Source: Diadema setosum (Eukaryota; Echinodermata; Echinoidea; Diadematoida; Diadematidae). Taken from it: a stretch of DNA of 64,000 bases. Below, piece by piece: positions 24,536-36,400 of this stretch. Each line of letters starts with the position of its first letter. Position 1 is the first letter of the stretch. A program made the position numbers and the translations under genes. The notes under the pieces were generated by a model, which was given only the letters and a program-made list of their open reading frames with translations, did no database searches and was not told the origin of the DNA. Location of the stretch: the NCBI RefSeq assembly GCF_964275005.1, contig NC_092689.1, positions 12,187,479-12,251,478 on the forward strand. The letters run 5' to 3'.

Positions 24536-25357
24536 GTGTCTGATTTTCACTTCCTCCTTCCTATACTCCGTTTCAGTCTTATTGTTTTCTGGGACTGAAA
24601 CACGCATCTGGTATAGCATTACATCTTTCACTACTTCTCCGTCTGGTATTGACAAACTTGAGCACAGGGTTGCTATTTTATTTCATTTGTACACTCAGTA
24701 ATAGGATGTGAGACACTATATTTACGGACGGTACATCCTTATGAGTGTATTTATTGCCAAGATTCATGTCATCGACTGTAGGTGAAAATGTTCCTCAACG
24801 GCGTCATATATAGATAATTCTTTGTTGGGGAGTTGAAGACACGATAGTTTTCACCATCACAACGCTCCACCTGCATGGTATAATAACACGAATGTCATTT
24901 ATGGGCGTGAGAGTCAACACATTATGAAAGACACAACATCGCAACATCATCACTCAGATACTACATCAATTCCCATAAGCTGATAAGATTGGGCAGATCA
25001 TTAATACAAACACACCATTGCAATTTCCCATGACTTTATTGAAGCTAATTTGAAAATGATATGGAATTGCACTTAAAGGTGATAAATCATACATCAAGGT
25101 CATTAATGTGATGTCTCTACTCACTCTGATGAAGAAAATAGGAGAGAAAAAAGCTGAGTAGTTAGTGACTGAGTGAGAGAGACCCGGTAGTGAGTTCCAT
25201 GGGAAGACCCATTTCTGGTTCTATCAAAGCTCGCTTTCCACACTCTCTTATGAAAAGTTTGTCCATTTCCAGCGACAAACCCTGCAGAGACGCGGCATTT
25301 TCAACCAGGGGAAACTTTTGAACGAACGACTGTGTGGCTACAGAGCAGCAGATCACA
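24536..25357. other. Intron 1 DNA without recognised feature
   Basis: No gene, repeat or transposon end recognised. Confidence 0.5.
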
Positions 25358-26290
25358 GGTGAGAAGTCGAGATCCGTTATCTCGTCATTTCGACTGCTTA
25401 AGGTGGAAAGGTAAGAAGGTGAGGATCCAGTATCTCGTCATTTCGACTTCTTAAGGTGGAAAAGGCGAGAAGGCGAGGATCCAATATCGCGTCATTTCGG
25501 CAACTTAAAGGTGGAAAAGGCAGAAAAGGCGAGGATCCAATATCTCGTCATTTCAGCTTCTTAAAGGACAAGTTCACCTTCATAAACATAAGGATTGAGA
25601 GAATGCAGCAATATTAGTAGAACACATCAGTGAAAGTTTGAGGAAAATTGGACAATCCATGCAAAAGTTATGAATTTTTAAAATTTTTTGTGTTGGAACC
25701 GCTGGATGAGGAGACTACTAAGGCTCGTGATGTCATATGAGTACAACAGTATAAAGAAAATGTAAAGAAAATTCAACATATTTTCATTTCTTTCGCATAA
25801 TAAAAGAGCACTTGACTTGCCTCTTTCTAAAGGCAATGGGAATAATATTACCCATAACATATGTCAGTAACGAGTCAAGGGAATGTGCACTTTTTTCAAA
25901 AGATGAAATTTTGTTAAATTCTCTTTATATTTTCCTTATATTGTTGTACGCATGTGACATCATACACTGCAGTAATCTTCTCATCCAGCGGTGACTGAAC
26001 AAAAAATTTCACAAATTCATAACTTTGAAACGGATTGTCCGATTTTCCTCAAACTTTTAATGATGTGTTCTACTAACATTGCTACATTCTCTCAATCCTT
26101 ATGTTAATGAAGGTGAACTTGTCCTTTTAAGGTGGAAAAGGTGAGATGGTGAGGATCCAATATCTCGTCATCCCGACTTCTTACGGTGAAAAAGGCGAGG
26201 ACCCAATATCCAGTCATTTCGACTTCTTAAGGTGGAAAAGGCGAGATATTGGATCCAATATCTCGTCATTTCGATTTTCAAAGATGGAAC
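25358..26290. repeat. About 60-bp tandem repeat split by a MITE
   Basis: Units of GGTGGAAAAGGCGAGAAGG, GAGGATCCAATATC and CGTCATTTCGACTTCTTAA recur on both sides of the insertion at 25565-26126. Related GAGAAGTCGAGATC-type sequence continues, decayed, to about 26950. Confidence 0.88.
25565..26126. mobile_element. Foldback MITE with TTAA target duplication, family B
   Basis: The ends AGGACAAGTTCACCTTCAT and ATGAAGGTGAACTTGTCCT-type arms extend inward about 100 bp or more (GAGAATGCAGCAATATTAG versus CTAACATTGCTACATTCTC). TTAA flanks both ends (25561-25564 and 26127-26130). The intact tandem unit reads CTTCTTAAGGTGG, so the empty site is known and the duplication is certain. Kolobok- or piggyBac-like by target. 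Confidence 0.88.
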
Positions 26291-26304
26291 TCTTGTACAT
26301 CTGT

Positions 26305-26435
26305 ATATAAACGTATATATGTTATAAATGCTATAAATGTTTTAAATGTTATAACTGTTATAAATGTTATAAATGTTGTGAATGTTATAAATGTTTTTAT
26401 ATGTTATAACTGTTTATATGTTATATATGTTACAG
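26305..26435. repeat. About 9-bp minisatellite (ATGTTATAA)n
   Basis: TGTTATAAATG-type units repeat with small changes for about 130 bp, directly before the LINE end. Confidence 0.85.
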
Positions 26436-26439
26436 TAGG

Positions 26440-26517
26440 CCCCACTCACAAGCAGTGCTTCTTGGGGACTATGTTTGGTTTGGTTTTCAATAAATTGAAT
26501 TGAATTGAATTGAATCT
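26440..26517 (+). mobile_element. LINE 3' end with (GAATT)n tail
   Basis: AGGCCCCACTCACAAGCAG, CTTCTTGGGGAC, TTTTCAATAAATTGAATTG. The same order of boxes and the same tail occur in the LINE ends at 24.3 and 44.5 kb. Confidence 0.65.
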
Positions 26518-26779
26518 GAGACGTAGTCATCTCGACTTCTTGGTTCCTAGAAGGTGAGAAGGCGACATCCGACATCTCTTCCTATCGACGTCTTGGACCC
26601 GAGATCTTTTCATATCGACTTTTTGGATCCGAGATGTCTTCGTATCAACCTTTGGGTCCGACGAGGCTGGAAGGCGAAATACGAGATCTTGTCTCTTTGG
26701 ACAAAAGAAGTAGAGAAGTCAAGAAGTCGGGAAGACGAGAAATCGAAAACTCACAACTTGCCTTCTCGCCCTTTGGGGA

Positions 26780-26814
26780 CCCCCCCCCCCCCCCAAAAAA
26801 AAAAAAAAAAAAAA
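26780..26814. repeat. C15-A20 mononucleotide junction
   Basis: Fifteen C directly followed by twenty A. Similar G/T junctions occur at 4153-4189 and, as T then G, at 39344-39379. Confidence 0.97.
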
Positions 26815-27929
26815 TGTCGAGATGAATCAAATAAGAGATCTTGGATATCGCATTCACGGACCCTATATAGTCGAGATGAAGAGATCTCGGATCACACCTT
26901 CTAGCGAAGACGTCGAGACGACAAAATCTCAAATCTCGGCTTCTGGTGCTGAAAAGTGCCGAAAAAGAGAGGATTTATCTCATGCTCTCCATGGCACTTT
27001 CATTAAGGGAGCGAAAAGCCAAGGCGCGGAGGCTTATCAAGGCGCGTGGGGGTCTTGGCTCTCGCTGGTGGCTTGCCTTGACTAGCGTAACGACCCTCGC
27101 TAGCTCTTCTTGCAATCACTACAACAAGAGGGCCTCTGACGCAGACTAGGGGTATCCGGAGCCTGCTTCTGTATGGTATTTTGAGGCAAAATGAGTTGCA
27201 AAAACATGAAATGTAGTGATTATTCACGATATGCCAGGATTCGATTTCAATTTCTCATGGGCGAGAAACTTTTGAGAACGGCACCATATTGCAGGTGGAA
27301 TCTCATATCATTCCGAAAATTTGGAATTGGTATGTACGTGAAAGAGCCGTTTCCCTCTCATGTACGGTATGAAATCACGTAAATTTCCACAATATTTAAT
27401 TCACTGATTGCGCTATGATAATTTCACCATCCAGGAACATCGTAGACCACCTGTTACATGATTTGGAGATGAGAATATAAGAGTGCAGTGACCTTGGTAC
27501 AGATGAAAGGATAAGAACTTGTGCGCAAGTTTAATTTCTCCATTTTCTAGCGATTAGTCAATAATAGCGTGACACTTTTGGTCGAAAGTAGTCACATTGA
27601 GATGAAAGTAACTGATTTTGTTTTCCTTTTTGGGGTACATTAACTCTGCGAGTGTAGCCCTCAACAAAATTTCAATCCGGAAAGGAAGAGATGCAATATG
27701 TAAAGTGACTCGGGACGAGGCCCTGGGTTCCACGTTACTTCCAACCGGGTGAAGAGAAGCAAAATCATTGTTGCGATGCGACAGAACAACGTTGTCAACT
27801 AAAAACAGGCCTGAAATAAAAACAAAAATTTTAAAAAAGAACAGAAGCCTGGTGCATTGGTTTGACGAGTGATGACTTAACAAATTGTGGAAATCTGGTT
27901 GCAATTTGGTCCACGACAGGCGCTGCTAT

Positions 27930-28120
27930 GTAAGGCTCGCATGAGAGCAGGCCTGGCGCTAATCTCTCCGAGGATTCCCGGGACACAACAAACCCTTCCC
28001 CTGCCCTCGTTCTCGCCCCGCTAACTCGGCCGGCGTACCCCCGTGCCTCGATGTGTCATTGCTTCTCGGCGCTGATACACGTCAGCCCCCCCCCCCCCTC
28101 CCGACTCATTATCAGTTTTT
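27930..28120. promoter_or_regulatory. GC-rich island in intron 1, candidate regulatory element
   Basis: GC-rich, CpG-containing DNA (GCCCCGCTAACTCGGCCGGCG) in an AT-rich intron, without coding capacity or transposon ends, and with a C run at 28086-28098. Function is only suggested by composition. Confidence 0.25.
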
Positions 28121-28519
28121 GTTTCAAATCATTTAAAATATTTTAAATGGTCTTAATCTCCCTGTTTGGGGTTTTTTTTCTCTTCTTGAATTACGTGAGA
28201 GACTCTTTGTCTCATCCGCTTCTTGCTGTGTGGTCTGCAAGAAACGTCCACTAAAATCAATATGATTTCATCGATCAAATTTATTACTTTGATTTACCCT
28301 CCGCCTCAGGTTGGATGAACACCATTTCGACATAATACTATAATTTGGGACGTATCGACTAAGGATGATAAACAAAGCTTGGATTCTTGCCAAGGAAAAA
28401 CTAGATACCTTGTCTTACATTCCCTTTACTTTGGCTGTAAAGGCATAGCAAGTCATAGTAACCTGTTAGACCAGGTGGTGAAGTGGGAGCTCCCTGGTTG
28501 GACCGCAGTCGAAAACGAT

Positions 28520-28805
28520 TACGTGGACGACGAGGACAACGAAGGAGATAATGGAGTTGATGAAGTAGAAGAAGAAAAGGACGAAATAGGAGAAGAATAA
28601 CATTGATCAAGGAAAAATGAGTGACATGTAAAAAAAAGAAGAGAAAAGAAAAAAAGAAGATATAGAAGCAGAAGGAGTAGAAGATTTTTAAAAAAGAAAG
28701 AAAAGGGAGAAGCGAATTACGAGAAGAGAAGATGGAGAAGTAAAGAAGGGGTAGAAGGAGAAGGAGCAGAAGACGGAATACGTAGAAGAAAGAGAAGGAG
28801 GAATA
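28520..28805. repeat. Polypurine (GAA/GGA-rich) tract
   Basis: Almost pure A/G on the plus strand (AGAAGAAAAGG, GGAGAAGGAGCAGAAG and so on) for about 285 bp. The acidic open frame crossing its start is produced by the repeat and is not called. Confidence 0.8.
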
Positions 28806-30831
28806 GTAGTTGTGAACAGATCAGACGGTCTCATAGCGCATGGACTAGACCTTGTAGACCAATGATGAGCAGGCGGGGCAAAACAAATAAAACGGATGAT
28901 TTAATAACAGCCATCTCGGGTTGCATGAGGTTTAAATTTACAACTATATATGGATGTTTTTTGTTTCTAATGGCGATGGGATGTTTAGACACAGTACGGT
29001 ACAACAACCAACATAGAACACAGGTAATTACATAGGTTCAGTGTAGGTCGCTGTTACAATTCCTTGGTTATGACCACAACGTGACAGTGGTTTTGTGAAA
29101 ATTGCATCCATGTCATTGACGAAAGTTTACGTGTGTGTGTGTGGTATTCTTGAGTGAATGTTATTTCTGCGTCTCCATTTTACACGAACACAAGATAAAC
29201 TATTCATATGTCACGTTTTGGTGTTGTTGTTTTTTTGCCCCATTTACTCATAAATATCGCGAATCGGTGTCGTCAGTCATGAAAATAGACGTGGTTGCTA
29301 GGTGGAGCAGGCAGTTGCCATGTGAAATCTTCAGCCATCACGTACGCGTTATTATCTAAGCTGGTTTACTGTACTCAACCCCGAGAATATTTTTCTATCT
29401 ATTAAGAGAATATTTTTCTATTTATTAGGTGGGTCAGTGAGGATCTCGTAACATGCTGTTCGGCTCGCCTGTTCTAATCAGATGCATTTCAAAAAGTTAG
29501 AGTTCACTTAGTATGCACTACTTGTTGCCACGTCGGGCAATCTGGCGTGGACTAACTCGCTGTCGGGAACAAACTTTGTGTACAGCTTTACATCAAATTG
29601 AAACAAATAAGTAAATAGGCCTATCAGTGCATTGTGCAGTCAACGTAAAAACTGTCAGACTCCATAACAATTACTGAACGACTGAATCTTATTTGCGTAA
29701 ATTGTTCTTATAAGGAATTTATCAGTATTATCGCCGTAATAATTCAGAAGTGTGCATGCTATATACATGGCTTGTCGATTTAGACCAGGGAGGTGGGAAT
29801 CCCAACTCCCTGTTTAGACTGATGAAAATGATTGCTGCTCGTATAGGTGGGTCAGGGGTGGACAATATACGTGACCCAAGACTGGCACTGACATGGCTTC
29901 AAGACGGTAATGCTGTACACGTCTTAACGCATCTTTGAAATGAACGTGATTGCTGATTGACAACTTAACTCGGGATTAGTAATCAGAATCGGTTGCTCAC
30001 AATGGACAAGTCCTGCGAGATAAAGAGAGACCAAACAATGGCTTCCTCTGCTTAGGGCAATCTCTCCAGTCGGCGCGCTCGGCCGCCATTTTCGATGATG
30101 TGTCATCAACATCCAGAAGAATTTTCCAAATGAATGTTTCTGTTTTAGTTTCTAGACGTGGCCTGATCACATATCCCTGGAGTGTGTTCTCGGTCTCTCC
30201 TCATATCAAAGCTGAAGCCCGTCGAAACCAGAGGTTTCACCACGAGGCCGCGCTGTGGCGGGATCGGGCCGTCTGCCGTTGGGGGCGGGGTTCACCCTTG
30301 CGACAGCGCTCTTCTTTCTTTATTATTATTATGCTGGATTTAATCCTGCCAGAATGATGACAGTTTCATTTGATGGCCGCTGCCAAGGGAGTGTGGGTGG
30401 TAGTGCGTGTATTGTAAAAGTTCTGGTTGCTCTTTGTTAACCCATTCCATACCCAAAACGAAATTACATTATCATGAATACATGGTTCGTCTGTCAAAAG
30501 GAGAAAGGCGCTATATTATAATGAAGGAGAGTATTCTCGACTTACATGATAACTGACATGAGACTAAATACTTCGTTTATAGTTAACCGCGCGGTGGAGA
30601 TGGCACTATTACATTTCCCGCCTCTCACAGTGATCGATCGACATAAATGTGTATTTATAAATCGTGCACTTATGCTCACGCGTGGAAATGATTGTCTTGC
30701 ACAGCTAGGAGCTCTTTTTCGAATAGCAATGATTGCAGTAGATATTCACAAAACATTCGGCTGGAATAAAATTTAAAAAAAAAAAATCTTTTGAGGGGAT
30801 TTATCTTTCGCGCCTTAAGGGGAATTTTACA
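28806..30831. other. Intron 1 DNA without recognised feature
   Basis: A 23-bp tandem pair (GAGAATATTTTTCTATNTATTA) at 29384-29430 and a short TTAACCCATTCC motif at 30439. Otherwise nothing. Confidence 0.5.
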
Positions 30832-31334
30832 AGTTCATTCATTCATTCATTCATTCATTCATTCATTCATTCATTCATTCATTTATCCATACCCAACAGA
30901 AACATCATACATATTTTACAAAAAATTGAATACATAAATTACATCTGCCAATACATGATAAAAGATACGTTTACAGACTATTTTCAGTATACGGAAATGC
31001 TGGAAATGGAGAGATATGCTAAAAAGCACTGCTTGTAGGGCGCATCCCCCCCCCCCAACACGTAATACAACAAATTACATAATTGATATACTGTTATGCA
31101 TAAAAAGCGGAAATACAAAAGAAACTAGACGTGGAAACCTAACTAACTCGAAACAAAGACCCTAGACAAATCCCTATACTCAAAGAGAAAAAGTTCCTCA
31201 AAGAGAAATGGTAACCTTGAATGAAATTGGCGAAATGAAAGCGAAAAATATGGCAAGGTTTAAGCAAAATCGGAAGGATACAAAGAAAGCGAAAATCCGA
31301 AGGGACATACATTTTGTCATGAAATAACATGGCA
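30832..31334 (-). mobile_element. 5'-truncated LINE 3' end with (ATTC)n tail
   Basis: A (CATT)n run (30834-30882) followed by TTATCCATACCCAACAGAAAC and AT-rich UTR-like DNA, in the order seen for minus-strand LINE ends here. The inner boundary is uncertain. Confidence 0.45.
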
Positions 31335-32856
31335 AAATCGACACATACATTGCTGATGTAATTACTAATACTCCATGACGTTAAAGCAGACTGAAGTAGC
31401 TTACTTTTACCATTTTTTACTTATCTGAGGCAAAACCGATTTTCCGCAATCATGCACCATGAATTTCTCCGAAGGCGTCATATCAGTGGAATCATTTTCA
31501 TCACTAGCTAATTTATCTTAACAGACGCCCTCTTAGTCAGCTATCGTGTGCATTATTATCCCTGAATTGAAAATTCTTGTTGAGCCGCCAATCACAGGCT
31601 GCGTATTCGAATTGCTTTTTGCATCGATGAAGAAGGTCTAGAATATTGCTACGTTGAGGGGAAAAATCAAAACAAAAATTAAATAAAAAAGAATGCGTGA
31701 AAGCTCTTTAAACGTCTTAAAGATCTTTCTTTTTTGATGACCGAGTTGTGAATATCCACACACTCCCAACGCGCCATCGCTTGAACCTTAAACACTAACA
31801 ACTTTACATCCGAAGCAGGGTTTTCAAGGGTTGTTAAATATTTTGTTGTTAATTACAATGTTTAACATTCCTGAAGAGGAGATAGAAATTGTCGGAAACT
31901 TTATATCTTATTTCCAAATCCATATATAGGTACGGAATAGACGAAGGGCATCGATTCTGAGCGATAATTCACGTTATCATCATTCTCAGCCTTTGCAGAA
32001 ATACATTGCTGTATACATGTTTCTGTTTTCAAGATCTTATTTTATCCAACGTCATTTTTATCCCCAAACCCCCAAACCTGCCGATAGACGTATGAAGATA
32101 ATCTTTTTTTTTTTCCTCAGGTAAGTAACGATAATCATGTTACGAGATATACAGATTAGGTCATCATTAGATTTGACATATACGATTATCATAGAAAGAT
32201 GCATGGCTATCATACTTCAAGTACATGACATTGTACTGGTATGGTAGCATTGAAAGGCAATACATTTCCTGTACCTTTTACCCAATAATACGCGATGCGA
32301 TGAGTTTGATTATCAGCGCATGCGCATTTCACTGTTTAGCGGCTGGCCGCAGAAAGTGGCGGAAAGCAGAATGTAGGAGCCAATGTTTTTGCCCTCCCCC
32401 CCCCCCCACCCATGTCATAACTGGATGCCAGTCAGTGTCATATTGCGTCATATTGTCTCACTTGATTCGAAAAAGTAAGTTGAGTGAGAATATACTGAAG
32501 TGATTATGAATATCATGATCTGTTTGTACACTGAAGTTGACTTCTTTATGATATGAACGAAGTCAGAATATATTTATATGTGCCCCTCATTCCTGTTTCC
32601 TATTCAGTCACTTCACAAAACGAAGGCCTAATCATGCAAATCTTTTGGCACGTCAGTTTAAAGAGTCAAGCAAAACGTCAAGCAAACGTCAAGCAAAAGC
32701 AAAAGTCATCTAAAGCAGTCATTCCTTCCATAGTAAATACCCAACAGGTACTGAATCTTAAACTTGCGGTGAGAACGCTACCTTAATGAACCTATACCTT
32801 GGTGCCTTGATGAAAACGAGAATGGCAACACACGTTGGTAAACACTTGCCCATAAG
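31335..32856. other. Intron 1 DNA without recognised feature
   Basis: Only a C run at 32396-32407 and a short CAAGCAAAACGT-type tandem near 32665-32700 stand out. Confidence 0.5.
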
Positions 32857-33102
32857 CAGTGGCGGATCTACGGGAAGGGGGGCTGCCAAGTGATGTGGTG
32901 TGCATGAAAAACGTCATGTGTGCAGACTCTATTATTACAGAATGCTTGTAGCGCTCTTGTTCTCAGGCTCAAAAACAGTTTTTTTTTCTTATCAGCCGAT
33001 CTGGGAAGAGAAATATGTGAAGATTTTTTATATTCTTTTGCTTGTCATGACCCATCGTCATTGCCCCCCCCCCCCTTAGTAAAAAGCTAGATCCACACCT
33101 GA
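32857..33102. mobile_element. hAT-like MITE, CAGTGGCGGATC ends
   Basis: The left end CAGTGGCGGATCTAC and right end GTAG-like GCTAGATCCACACCTG are imperfect inverted repeats. This end sequence is common in hAT-type MITEs of animals, where a G run follows, as here (GGGAAGGGGGG and the 13-base C run at 33064-33076). A target duplication is not clear. Confidence 0.65.
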
Positions 33103-33164
33103 TATGTAAGTACCTTGTTTAGTATAAAGATGCCTTAGCAACTTGACGAGTTTAACAAGTCCCA

Positions 33165-33400
33165 TTCTTGTCTTCTTGTCTTCAACAAGGCCACTAGGTG
33201 AATTTCAACAAGTCTTCTTGTCTTCTCGTCCCGAACAAGGTGCCTACGTGAGCTTTAACTAGGTAGTCGTTTTTTTATAACTTTCTCGTCCCGAACAAGG
33301 TACCTACGTGAGTTTTAATAAGGTAGTCGTTTCTATAACTTTCTCGTCCCGAACAAGGTACCTACGCAAGTTTTAACTAGTAGTCGTTTTCCCGAACAAA
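33165..33400. repeat. About 60-bp tandem repeat, three to four decayed units
   Basis: CTCGTCCCGAACAAGG recurs at 33225, 33285 and 33343, each followed by CCTAC and a GTAGTCGTTT motif. More degenerate units lie to the left (CTTCTTGTCTTC). Confidence 0.85.
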
Positions 33401-33409
33401 GCGCTGGTA

Positions 33410-36400
33410 ATGGGTGAGTTTCAATAAGCGGCCATCTCGCGTGCACGTTTGCGCTTCCGTTCATAATCACCTAAAGCTCCTTGTTCCTTTCCAGATTTTT
33501 GTCTTCTCTGACTTTCTGTGGTTTGGAGAGGAAGGCGAGGGAGGGATCGAGATACCAGTCAGGTCATCTGCTCAACAGATGGAGCGTAAATCTGTTTTGT
33601 TTAGCGATGATGCCCTTTGGATCATCTCATTTCTGCTCGAGACATTGGGATTTCGAGTTGTTAATTTGCTGCACATGATGTGTGTTGACGTGGAAGATCA
33701 AGTCGAGATACTCGTATGGAGTTCTCGGTGTTAGCAGGACCAAGATGCGTGGTATATAAATGGGAGGGATTGACGTCCACGACGCCTGGTCGACGGAAAT
33801 GGACAGGAAATCGGTAGTACACAGCAGGGGAAGTAGAATGAAAGGATGCAAAGGGATGTCGGCACATCACCGCTGCAACATTCGCATATACCGAGGAGAC
33901 CAAACCGCTGGACGTATATTACTAGTAACAGGACATAGCAACAGCATCCGAGCTTTTTATAATAAATTTTGTAATCGTAACGGCAGAACGTTGTTTTGGA
34001 TTTGCATTGGTAGTACGCGTGGTAATAGAAGATAATAATGCTTTTTAACGTCGAGTATATAGGGTGTTAAGTTATGATAGTTATATTGTTTACTTATTCA
34101 TTGATCACGTTTTAATCTTCCATGGCTTTTTCTTTTTTAGAGCGGTTTTGGTTTGTGTTGGGATGGGGGGGGGGGGGGGCTTTGTCTGTAGTACACTAAA
34201 GAACATTGTTTAGATTGGAAAGTAGTACCAGTACGTTCACTGACGTACGCGGACCAGACTAAAACTGTCGTAGAAGTATCAAAAGAATAATCTCCTTTGA
34301 CGTTGTCGATTTTATTATACCTTATGATTACAATCTGTTCTCAAATGATGGCTGTGTTGCTCTTTTGATGGCGATAGAGTTCTTTAAATACGCAGTACTT
34401 ACGCAAAGAAAGAAAGAAAGAAAGAAAAAAGGTCATCATACGACGGAATCTGCCCATGGCCTTCAAGCCAACCACTATTCACGTACCGCAGACTGGCTCT
34501 CGTGTAGAGAACCGACTGCACGCAGTTAGAAGCGATACTAGTCGATTTCCTTGACTCGGGATCAATTCGTAACAAGCGGATTAACCGGGCAGAAATCGAA
34601 ACTATTTTCAAAGGATATGATTGGTTTATGTAGTTTGAAAATGGCACCCCAATTCCTGTCCGATACTCGACTCTGATAATGTTTCTCTTTGTCCGCGTGA
34701 TCGGTACAGAATTGAAATGATCCGTTTGAAAAGTCAGGGAGACCATAAACTCGGCTTAGATCTCAAGACAGTAACATTTTGTCACCAGAAGGAGAGAGCG
34801 AAAAAAAGAGATAAAAAGATGTATCAACGCGCACGCGTCTGTACTGAATCCCGCATATCCGTTTGTAAAGTTAGCAAATAAATGTCTACTGTAATTAGCT
34901 ACAACACAGATGGATGGAGATAGCAACGTGCGATACATTAATCGCACTGAAAACACATTCGCCTATTGTCAAATCCGAAACCAGAGAAGTTAGAGCGATG
35001 CCAAAATGCTCTGAAGGCGGGTGACAACGCTAATATTCGTGGACAAACACTGCGACATAAATTTGCTCTATTTGGTGGTTCACTTTCATCAAATCATTTT
35101 TTTTTAAACTGATAAACAGTTTTTTACTTATCGTTAATGACATCAACTCGCTTGATTCACGATCTTTTCTCGTACAGAAATCGTCGGGTGGGGGGGGGGG
35201 GGGGTGGTAGTGCTCAAGGGGAGAAACTGAATATGCCATCACCTACTTGAGGACATTATGTATGAATAATTCGACTATTTTATCTGAAATATCAAGCATG
35301 TACCATTTTTCCCAATTTGCGATCGAGGAACAACAACTCAATTTCTATCTGCCTAAGAGAAGGAAATTCCACCCGAACTTTGAAACATTCCAATATTTTG
35401 ACGCCAGTTGCCAATACTTATGAATTTTCGTGGAAAATCTACATTTGAACCCTGTATAAGCACGATATAACTTTGCTCTTTGGCGCTGTCTGCCGATTTT
35501 ACTTGATCAAACCAGTCAAATGTAAAACTCATGTGAAATATTTCTCTGTAGTCATCGGCATTGGATGAAACAGAAATGCTTCTCCATTATATAAATGCAT
35601 AACCACATAATCCTTTTTTTTTTTCCGACAAGGTCTATACCCAATAAAAAATATATTTAAGCATTGTTCATAAAATTGTGTGCTGGATATGTGAACGGAA
35701 GACACCACTCCCCTATCCAAACCTCAATCTAAAATCTTTTCCAAATAGCACATGCACATACTTTGGTTTTATGAGATAACTTGTTTTCGAAGTGATCAAA
35801 CTGATTTTAACATAACTGTCGCTTTGAGAAATGACCCCTGTCAAGTCCTGATGTGATGTGTTTAAATCCTAGTCCATGCAAAGTAATATTGTTGAAGTAG
35901 ATTATGTTGCTATATACGTAAGAGCACTGTTCTAAATACTTTATAGCTGGCTCAGCTGACACACTTACTATAATACACTAATTTCAGGTATATGTCTATA
36001 AATCACTAATGTTTTTAGCTTCATTGTCCTGCGCTTCGGTTCCCATGCTTTGACATTCAAATAAGTTTCGACTTGACGAATCTTAAAAATCGGTGATGAC
36101 AACAGGCCCCACAGCATGCATGGGTGCTGATAAGGATTTATCCACAATTACCACGTTGTGAAAACTCGATTAATGTACTTCTCCTCGGCACATTTGCACT
36201 GATAATGAGAATCCAAAATATAAGAGAGACTGAAGACCGTGTTATATGGGGCAGACTTCAAGCTGACTGTAACCGGAAATCAGATTGCGATAGTCACGGT
36301 GTGTTTATGTTCTGTCCTCTTGAAAAAAAATAAATGAATAAATCATCACGTCTTCTTTCTATAGATACCTCATACACCTGGTAAGACCAGTGAGCGCCAG

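Noticed and set aside
33414-33734. 106-codon frame on the plus strand
   Set aside because: No domain recognised and no splice partner; lies in an intron of the opposite strand.
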